Position numbers and translations under genes: made by a program
In this document: piece after piece, positions 6,562-12,122 of the stretch
How positions within the stretch are numbered: the stretch's first letter is position 1
Layout: each line of letters begins with the position of its first letter
The notes under the pieces: model-generated
Seen by the model: the letters and a program-made list of their open reading frames with translations, nothing else
The model's database searches: none
Told to the model about the DNA's origin: nothing
Source of the DNA: UCB2 sp964475735
GTDB taxonomy: Bacteria; Chloroflexota; Dehalococcoidia; Tepidiformales; Tepidiformaceae
Assembly (NCBI GenBank): GCA_964475735.1
Contig: CAYYYI010000076.1
Location: 1 to 12,122 of the forward strand
Reading direction: 5' to 3'
Length of the DNA: 12,122 bases

Positions 6562-6591
6562 TTGACGCGAATAGAACATTCGTTCTATTAT
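6562..6591 (+). promoter_or_regulatory. Strong sigma70-type promoter of the ImuB-like gene
   Basis: TTGACG (6562-6567, 5 of 6 to the -35 consensus) and TATTAT (6586-6591, 5 of 6 to the -10 consensus) are separated by 18 nt. The promoter starts 10 nt after the protease stop codon and lies 29 nt before the next gene's ATG. It is the best promoter in the window, and its spacer is almost wholly occupied by a LexA-type palindrome. Confidence 0.8.
6570..6589 (+). promoter_or_regulatory. LexA (SOS) operator, GAAC-N4-GTTC type
   Basis: AATAGAAC (6570-6577), ATTC, GTTCTATT (6582-6589) is a perfect inverted repeat with 8-bp arms. The core GAAC-N4-GTTC is the SOS box recognised by LexA in Gram-positive bacteria and related lineages. 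It lies between -35 and -10 and overlaps most of the -10, an ideal place for repression. The downstream gene is a Y-family polymerase relative, a classical SOS target, which strengthens the call. Confidence 0.82.
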
Positions 6592-6619
6592 CTTGGGACC
6601 CGCTCTCCGGAGGTCCTCG

Positions 6620-7570
6620 ATGCGCCTGCTCTGCCTCTACTTCCCTCGTCTCGGGGTCGAGATCGCCCTCAGGCAATCGCCCCATCTGAGCGACCGGAGC
6701 GTTGCCCTGCTCTCAAGGCCGGGCGCTGACGGGCGCCTCACCGCCGTCTCCGCGCAGGCAGCTGACCGCGGCCTTCTCCCCGGCATGAGCGCGGGCGAGG
6801 CCCGCCGCAAGGACCCCACCTGCGTCTTCCTTCCCGACAACCCCGGCGCGGCGCTCGATGAACTCGAGCGCATCGCCTCCATCATCAGGCTGCGCGCGAC
6901 ACCTCTTGTTGAGGTGGGCGGCGCGGCGCATCTCTTCGTGGACCTCGCGGGCACAACCCGCCTCTACCCCGATGAGGCGGCTGCCGCGCGGCGCCTCCAG
7001 CAGCTGGCGCAGGCGTGGTCCGGCCTTCCAGTCCGGGCGGGAGCGGCGAGCACTCGCCGCCTGGCCCTCGCGGCAGCCATGGCCGCGCGCTTCCAGCCCG
7101 CCATCGACAGCAGCCCTGCTACGGCTGCCGATGAGCCGCCCATCGCACCTCTCGCCGAGCGAACGCTGGCAGTCACCGTCGCCTTGCCCGGGGGAAGCTC
7201 CGAAGCCGATGCGCGGGAACGCCTGGGCGGGGCCCTGAGGCGGATGCAGGCCATCCTCGACGCCCGGAACGAAGGCTTCCGCGCTCTCCGCGTGGAGATC
7301 GAATGCGGCGAGGGCATCGCCAGCGTCACCGCCGAGCACTACCCCAACCCGGAGTGCGATACAGGCATCGCGCTCGCCCATGCCGGGTCTCACCGCTGCC
7401 TGGGACGGCCATCGCCCGCCCACACTATCCGCCTGACGTTCGGGCGCCTTTGCCCGGCCGTCGGCACCGGCCCGCTGCCCTCACGGGCGCCCGGGGCGGT
7501 GGCGGTTGCGGCCCCCTTCGCCGGGACGCGCCCGCGCTTCCAACAGATGCTCCTTCGCGCCGCCGGGTAG
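6620..7570 (+). CDS. ImuB-like, catalytically degenerate Y-family DNA polymerase homologue
   Basis: This 316-aa protein most resembles ImuB, the non-catalytic Y-family partner of DnaE2 in SOS mutagenesis. Visible features: LCLYFPRLGVE at residues 4-14, where active polymerases carry the first catalytic Asp and ImuB has L-L/W-x-PRL; RGLLPGMSAGEARR (50-63), the conserved Y-family G-x-x-P-GM---EA segment; and GGAAHLFVDLAGTTRLY (100-116), where active enzymes have Asp-Glu and ImuB has a G-L-LD-TG form. Both metal-binding sites therefore appear lost. After about residue 155 there is no clear helix-hairpin-helix thumb; a little-finger-like region (about 180-245) follows, then a Cys/Pro-rich tail ending in FQQMLLRAAG. 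At 316 aa it is much shorter than typical ImuB (about 500). The start is ATG at 6620 with GGAGGT at 6609-6614. It has its own SOS promoter, and no imuA or dnaE2 is adjacent. It could instead be an uncharacterised short UmuC-like protein. Confidence 0.75.
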   Translation: MRLLCLYFPRLGVEIALRQSPHLSDRSVALLSRPGADGRLTAVSAQAADRGLLPGMSAGEARRKDPTCVFLPDNPGAALDELERIASIIRLRATPLVEVGGAAHLFVDLAGTTRLYPDEAAAARRLQQLAQAWSGLPVRAGAASTRRLALAAAMAARFQPAIDSSPATAADEPPIAPLAERTLAVTVALPGGSSEADARERLGGALRRMQAILDARNEGFRALRVEIECGEGIASVTAEHYPNPECDTGIALAHAGSHRCLGRPSPAHTIRLTFGRLCPAVGTGPLPSRAPGAVAVAAPFAGTRPRFQQMLLRAAG

Positions 7571-7580
7571 CGCGCGCAGG

Positions 7581-7610
7581 TTCGGTCCAACCCCACCCTG
7601 CTGATACACT
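7581..7610 (+). promoter_or_regulatory. Putative promoter of valS
   Basis: TACACT (7605-7610), the same hexamer as before the lipoprotein operon, lies with a weak TTCGGT (7581-7586) 18 nt upstream. It falls in the 93-nt gap between the ImuB-like gene and valS. Weak evidence. Confidence 0.3.
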
Positions 7611-7618
7611 GAACTCCA

Positions 7619-7635
7619 GGCGGCGATGAGCCGCC
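7619..7635 (+). other. GC hairpin in the valS 5' leader
   Basis: GGCGGC (7619-7624) and GCCGCC (7630-7635) form a perfect 6-bp stem around the loop GATGA. It ends 28 nt before the valS ATG and has no T-run, so it is not an intrinsic terminator. No T-box landmarks are visible in this short leader. It may be an mRNA stability or control element, or chance. Confidence 0.35.
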
Positions 7636-7663
7636 AAATCCATACCTCCAGCAAGGGACGGCC

Positions 7664-10106
7664 ATGACCACGCTACCGGCTCGCAAGGAACTACCTCCTG
7701 CCTACGAGCCGGCGAAGGTAGAGAGCCGCATCTACCAGTTCTGGGAAGAGCGGGGCTACTTCCAGCCGCGCATCGACCCCGCGCGCAAGCCGTACACCAT
7801 CATCATGCCGCCGCCCAACGTGACCGGTGAGCTTCACCTGGGCCATGGGCTCGAAGACGCCATCACCGACACGCTCGTGCGCTGGCATCGCATGCAGGGT
7901 GACCCCACCCTCTGGCTCCCGGGCGAGGACCACGCCGGCATCGCCACGCAGAACGTCATCGAACGCGAGCTGGCGAAGGAGGGCCTCAGCCGCCACGACC
8001 TCGGCCGCGAAGCCTTCCTCGAGCGCGTCTGGATGTGGGTGCGCAAGTACCGCAGCCGCATCGCCGACCAGCACCGCAAACTCGGCGCCAGCGCCGACTG
8101 GACCCGCGACGTCTTCACCCTCGACCCGGGAATCGTCAAGGCCGTGCGGACCACGTTCGTGAACCTCTACCGCGACGGCCTCATCTACCGCGGACTGCGG
8201 ATGATCAACTGGTGCCCGCGCTGTGAGACGGCCCTTTCGGACCTCGAAGTCGACTACCTGGAGGAGGCCTCGAAGCTCTACTTCGTTCGCTACCCGCTAC
8301 TGGGTGAAGGGGGCATGCCGCTCCCCGCCTTCGTGGTGGTAGCGACAACGCGGCCTGAGACGATGGTGGCCGACACCGGCGTGGCAGTGAACCCGGGCGA
8401 CGAGCGGTACGAGGAGAAGATCGGCCGCATGCTCCTGCTGCCCATCATCGGCCGGGAAATCCCCATCGTGGCCGACGAGATGGTGAAGACGGAGTTCGGC
8501 ACCGGCGCAGTGAAGGTGACTCCCGGCCACGACCCGAACGACTGGGAGATCGGCCAGCGCCACAACCTCGAAGTCATCATCGCGATGGACCGCCAGGCCC
8601 GCATGAACGACGAGGCTGGCCCCTACGCGGGCATGACCGACGAGGAAGCGCGCGCTGCCATCCTGCGCGACCTCGAAGACGAGGGCTTCCTGGACCATGT
8701 GGAGGACTACACGCACAGCGTGGGCCATTGCAGCCGCTGCAAGTCGGTTCTCCAGCCCATCCCCAGCGAACAATGGTGGATCGGCGTTCACAAGGAGTAC
8801 GAGCCGGGGCGATCACTGGCGGGCGAGGCTGCGAAGGCCGTGCGCGAAGGGCGGATCACCATCGTCCCGCAGCGATTCGAAAAGGTGTACCTGAACTGGA
8901 TGGACAACATCCGCGACTGGTGCATCAGCCGTCAGCTCTGGTGGGGCCACCAGATCCCCGTGTGGTATTGCCCGGCCGGCCACATGACCGTCGCCATCGA
9001 AGACCCGGACCGCTGTGCCGAATGCGAGTCCGCCTCACTTCACCAGGACGAAGACGTGCTCGACACGTGGTTCTCGTCGGGCCTGGCCCCCCACGCCGAC
9101 CTGGGCTGGCCGGACGACACGGACGATCTCCGCTACTTCTATCCGACCACCGACATGCAGATGGGCTACGACATCATGTTCTTCTGGTGCGCCCGGATGA
9201 TCATGTTCGCCCTCTACAACATGCGAGACCGCGGCCCCGAGAACGAGGCGCCCTTTCGCACGGTGCTCTTCCACGGGCTTATCCGCGACGCGAACAACGA
9301 AAAGATGACGAAGTCGCGCGGCAACGTGGTCGATCCGCTGGTCTCGGCAGCGCAGTACGGGGCCGATGCCTTCCGCTTCGCGGTGCTCACCGGGGCGGCG
9401 ATGGGCGCGGACCAGCGCTACCAGGACGAGCGCATGGCCGCCGCCCGGAACTTCGCCAACAAACTCTGGAACAGTGCCCGCTATGTGCTGATGAAGCTGG
9501 GCGACCGCCGCGTGAAGCGCCCGCACCCGCTCGATCGGGAGACGTACGCGCTGGAAGATCGCTGGATCCTCTCGAAGCTCGAAGGGCTCGAAACGGAAGT
9601 CGACCACTTCCTCACCTCATACCAGCTGAACGAGGCCGGCAGGGTGATCGAAGAGTTCCTCCGGAACGACTTCTGCGACTGGTACATCGAGATGACGAAG
9701 GTACGGTTGGCGGCGGGCGACGAGCGGCCGCTTTCAGTGCTGGCGCACGTCCTCGACCATGGCCTGCGCCTCCTCCACCCCATCATGCCCTTCGTCACGG
9801 AAGAGCTCTGGCAGGCGCTGCGCGACCACATCGAGGGAGACATGACCCAGGCACTCATCGTTGCGTGGTACCCGAAGAGCGCGGCGAATTGGCGCGACCC
9901 CGCGGCCGAGGCGGCCATGGAACACGTCATCGAGGTGAACCGCGCCATCCGCAACATCCGCGCGGAAAAGAAGGTCCCGGCCGGGGCGCGGCTGGATGTC
10001 TACCTGCAGGCGGGCGAGCACGCGCCCGCCCTGCGCGAGACCGCTGCCGCCACCGCTTTCACGTCGCGAGTAGAGCCGCATGTCCTGGAAACCGGGGCGT
10101 CCCTGC
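7664..10106 (+). CDS. valS: Valine--tRNA ligase (3' end lost in assembly gap)
   Basis: This class I synthetase charges tRNA-Val with valine and edits mischarged threonine. 814 residues are visible. HIGH motif as HLGH (58-61) in PPPNVTGELHLGHG; zinc-ribbon pairs Cys184/Cys187 and Cys356/Cys359, and Cys436 with Cys451/Cys454; CP1 editing domain about 205-350 with ATTRPETMVADT and GHDPNDWEIG; DTWFSSGL (467-474); KMSKS loop in the variant form KMTKS (547-551) followed by RGNVVDP; and the anticodon-binding domain about 630-760. The usual C-terminal coiled-coil tRNA arm is missing because the sequence enters the N run at 10107. Family members run about 880-950 aa, so roughly 70-130 residues are hidden. 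The ATG at 7664 has AAGGGA (7653-7658) 5 nt upstream. The open frame past the gap is antisense to the HAD gene and is not part of valS. Confidence 0.96.
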
Positions 10107-10206
10107 NNNNNNNNNNNNNNNNNNNNNNNNNNNNNNNNNNNNNNNNNNNNNNNNNNNNNNNNNNNNNNNNNNNNNNNNNNNNNNNNNNNNNNNNNNNNNN
10201 NNNNNN
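10107..10206. other. Assembly gap (100 N)
   Basis: Exactly 100 unknown bases. It separates the 3' ends of the convergent valS and HAD genes, and both proteins are incomplete at its edges. A run of exactly 100 is a common placeholder for unknown length. The missing coding sequence (about 70-130 valS codons plus about 50-70 HAD codons) needs more than 100 nt, so the true gap is larger. Confidence 0.97.
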
Positions 10207-10690
10207 GCCCGGCCGCGGCGGCAAGGTTGACGATGGCGGAACGCACAACTTCGGCCCGATCGGGGGTCTCGTCGCCGAAGCCGCCCGCGGCGAACCGCTC
10301 CCAGAGGCCGAAGTGGCCCAGCTTGGCCTGCGCGCCGCGCCGCATGTTCCCGGTGGCCAGTCCCACGGGCGCACCCTCCGCGGCGAGCGCATCGAGCAGG
10401 GAGCCGACGCCGGGCAAAGGCCCGCCGCCCTTCGCCCGCAATAACGCCGGGAGCCGCGCGAGGTAGCCTTCCACCACCCGTTCGTAGACACCATCGCCCT
10501 TGCCGTCGAGCCCGTTCACGGCGATGACCTCGGTGAAGATGGCGTAGTCGGTACGGCCGTCGAAGCGGATGCCAGCGGTAGGGTCTTCAATGCGGAAGAG
10601 TTGGCGGAAGGTCTCGGTCATGGCGGCGCGCCCGGCGCCGTGCGTCGTCACCAACGTGAGATCGATGTCGAAGAGAATGAGGCGCGCCAT
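10207..10690 (-). CDS. HAD-superfamily hydrolase, probable phosphatase (3' end lost in gap)
   Basis: 161 residues of a haloacid-dehalogenase-type hydrolase are visible. Motif I is ILFDIDLTL with nucleophile Asp8 and acid/base Asp10. A cap region follows (about 15-90), with FDGRTDYAIF near 43-52. Motif II is GLATGN, carrying the Thr. Then comes a stretch with GGFGDETPDRAEVV, typical of a common phosphatase subgroup in this family. Motif IV, normally GD-----D, should lie just beyond and is lost in the gap, so the protein (usually about 220-230 aa) is incomplete. The ATG at 10690 lies 7 nt past the stop of the upstream gene; GTG at 10693 is an alternative. Close spacing implies cotranscription. 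A phosphomonoester substrate such as a sugar phosphate or phosphoglycolate is likely but not identifiable. Confidence 0.87.
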
Positions 10691-10697
10691 CACACGG

Positions 10698-12074
10698 TCA
10701 GCGGTAGCGGGTCTCGTCGAGCGTAATCCAGAAGAAGTCTCGTTCCTGCGTCTTCAGGAACCGCCCGGGGGAGTCCGGCATGTTGTCCATGAACCGCTCC
10801 GCCTTGAGCGTTGAGTCCGCCTGCGGGAAGAACGTCGAGATCAGCACGTACGGGCTGTTGATGTCGAGCTGCATGGCCCAGTGGGCGCCCGCGGCCCAGA
10901 GTCCCTTCGCCAGCGTTTCGGCGCTCAGCGAATTTCCGGCCGCAAAGATCAGGTTGCCATCCTTCGTCAGCCCAATCGCCGAGCGCCACGTGATGAACTC
11001 CGAAGAGTCCACCTGTACGTAGCCCCACGTGTCGTTCCCTTCAGCGGTTCGTGGGCTCACCTCGCCGTCCTGGACGAGCAGCACCGCGTTCTGGCGCACG
11101 GCGGCCATCTCGTCGCTCCACTCCAAATCCTTACCCCACTCGCCCATCTTGATCGTGCCGTCCTTCATGACGGCGATCGAGGCGAGCCCGTTCCGCAGGG
11201 GCCGGTACTCCTTGCCGTCGGCGTACATGCCGAAGCCCCCATGCGGCCCCTTGAACCCGCCGTTGAGCGCGACAAGAAGCTTCGAATACTCTTCCGCCGG
11301 GATCGCGCCCGGCCCCTTCACGCCCCGGTCACCGCCAGGGTCCACCGTTCCGCCGGTCATGTGCAGCCGCACGCGGCGGGAGTCCATCAGCAGCACGCCC
11401 ACCGACGAATACGGGCGCGACCTGTCGGGATGGATGAACGTCTTGGCCATGAGGACATCGTTCGGGGACGAAAGCGGCAGCCCGGACGTACTCCATTGGC
11501 CCTCTCCGGGCGCGGGATTGTCACGCAGCAAGCGCGTCTTCGGAAGCTCCATGGGAACGGGCCCGAGAGTGTCGGGAGTGAGCAGCGCCGCGGACGGCGG
11601 CGCCCCCCCGGAGCTAAGGTAGTAGGGAATAGCGCGCGGCCCGGGCCGCGGGACGTAGTCGACCCGGGGTCGTCCGGTGTCGAAGGGGTTGGTGTTACCG
11701 CCAAGCAGGCGAAACTTGAGCTTCGTGAGCCTGTCGTCGGCGCGGAAGTACCAGCTTTCGAGCCGGGCCGTGTTTTCGTCGCCAATGAGCCGCCGGCTAA
11801 GGTCAGCGCCCTGCGCCGAAAAGGCGTGGCGCTGGGTATACGCGACGCCACCGGCCACCAGGAGCGCGGCCAGCAGCCCAAGCGCAACTCGGCGGCCTGT
11901 GACCACGCGCCTGCGGACGGGTACACACGCTTCGCCAGTCTCGGCCCCAATGACAATCTCTGGGCCGGCTGTGTGGATGGGCACTACTGGTGGTCCGGCT
12001 TCCGGGGTGGGGGACCCGCTGTCATCCGCGGCGCCTGCCTGCGCGCGGCGAAAGGTTAGCGTCCTCCACAACAC
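10698..12074 (-). CDS. Membrane-anchored phosphodiester glycosidase-like (NAGPA domain) protein
   Basis: This is a 458-aa protein with a Pro/Ala-rich cytoplasmic N-terminus (1-55), one transmembrane helix (about 61-79, after Arg54-56 and Arg61-62) and an extracytoplasmic domain. Residues 225-410 look like the NAGPA/phosphodiester glycosidase fold: LLVALNGGFKG (266-276), RPLRNGLASIAVMKDG (291-306), RQNAVLLVQDGE (327-338), RSAIGLTKDGNLI (364-376), and SLSAETLAKGLWAAGAHWAMQLDIN (382-406, with short gaps in similarity). Where classical members have an LDGGGS motif, this one has QLDIN, so it belongs to a divergent subgroup and activity is uncertain. The family hydrolyses sugar phosphodiester links or acts in exopolysaccharide processing. 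The start is GTG at 12074 (TTG follows at once); no Shine-Dalgarno lies upstream, but a -10-like box ends 6 nt before it. It is followed by the HAD hydrolase gene. Confidence 0.75.
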   Translation of the reverse strand: MLWRTLTFRRAQAGAADDSGSPTPEAGPPVVPIHTAGPEIVIGAETGEACVPVRRRVVTGRRVALGLLAALLVAGGVAYTQRHAFSAQGADLSRRLIGDENTARLESWYFRADDRLTKLKFRLLGGNTNPFDTGRPRVDYVPRPGPRAIPYYLSSGGAPPSAALLTPDTLGPVPMELPKTRLLRDNPAPGEGQWSTSGLPLSSPNDVLMAKTFIHPDRSRPYSSVGVLLMDSRRVRLHMTGGTVDPGGDRGVKGPGAIPAEEYSKLLVALNGGFKGPHGGFGMYADGKEYRPLRNGLASIAVMKDGTIKMGEWGKDLEWSDEMAAVRQNAVLLVQDGEVSPRTAEGNDTWGYVQVDSSEFITWRSAIGLTKDGNLIFAAGNSLSAETLAKGLWAAGAHWAMQLDINSPYVLISTFFPQADSTLKAERFMDNMPDSPGRFLKTQERDFFWITLDETRYR

Positions 12075-12080
12075 AAGCGT

Positions 12081-12109
12081 AATCTAGGCAGCTACTTTCA
12101 ACCGCGCAA
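12081..12109 (-). promoter_or_regulatory. Putative promoter of the NAGPA-like/HAD operon (possibly leaderless)
   Basis: On the minus strand TTGCGC (12109..12104), a 17-nt spacer and TAGATT (12086..12081) end exactly 6 nt before the GTG at 12074. No ribosome binding site is visible upstream of the GTG. The geometry matches the ABC operon start. Confidence 0.4.
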
Positions 12110-12122
12110 TAACAACCGCGGG

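Noticed and set aside
7571..7663. T-box riboswitch before valS
   Set aside because: The leader is under 100 nt and shows no T-box bulge, specifier stem or terminator/antiterminator pair.
9734..10106. Continuation of the HAD gene past the gap
   Set aside because: It would be antisense to the valS anticodon-binding domain; the HAD gene should end inside the gap.
8728..10230. Long plus-strand open frame (500 codons) inside valS
   Set aside because: It lies in another frame of a clear valS, is extremely Arg/Pro-rich, and runs into the N gap.
10207..10444. Continuation of valS past the gap
   Set aside because: The sequence after the gap is the antisense of the HAD gene; the frame is open only by chance and by unknown bases.
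1..12122. CRISPR arrays, tRNA/rRNA genes, insertion sequences
   Set aside because: No regularly spaced repeats, tRNA-like cloverleaf, rRNA sequence, transposase or terminal inverted repeats were seen on either strand.

Overview
The window is a GC-rich bacterial chromosome segment made of ordinary single-copy genes plus a few lineage-specific ones. It has no mobile elements, RNA genes or CRISPR. The organism is probably a member of Chloroflexota (Dehalococcoidia-like), inferred from the GC-rich coding style, tryptophan-rich C-terminal repeats on a secreted subtilase, an NGIDDDGNG-type subtilase insert and a Gram-positive-type GAAC-N4-GTTC SOS box. No single gene proves this, so the taxonomic call is tentative.

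Layout: (1) 1-1783, minus strand: a two-gene ABC exporter operon (ATPase then ABC-2 permease, ATGA overlap), followed by a second ATGA overlap where another gene starts at the left edge. (2) 1844-2614, minus: an RlmB/TrmH-type SPOUT 2'-O rRNA methyltransferase, with a terminator-like hairpin after it. (3) 2759-6552, plus: a probable three-gene operon for the cell exterior, comprising two tandemly duplicated lipoproteins of equal length (260 aa) and a secreted S8 (subtilisin-like) protease with two degenerate copies of a C-terminal domain. (4) 6562-7570, plus: a near-consensus promoter whose spacer is filled by a perfect LexA-type palindrome, driving a short, catalytically degenerate Y-family polymerase relative (ImuB-like). 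(5) 7664-10106, plus: valS, cut off by a 100-N assembly gap. (6) 10207-12074, minus: a membrane-anchored phosphodiester-glycosidase-like protein followed 7 nt later by a HAD hydrolase that runs into the same gap.

The most interesting locus is the SOS-box/ImuB-like gene. Its architecture (ImuB-like N-terminus without the polymerase carboxylates, no recognisable helix-hairpin-helix thumb, a little-finger-like region, no imuA or dnaE2 beside it) suggests a reduced or divergent SOS mutagenesis accessory factor. Second is the duplicated lipoprotein pair with its conserved junction sequence, linked to a protease. Two minus-strand genes also show -10-like hexamers exactly 6 nt before a GTG start, which suggests leaderless transcripts. 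The N gap must hide the 3' ends of both valS and the HAD gene, so open frames running through it are artefacts.
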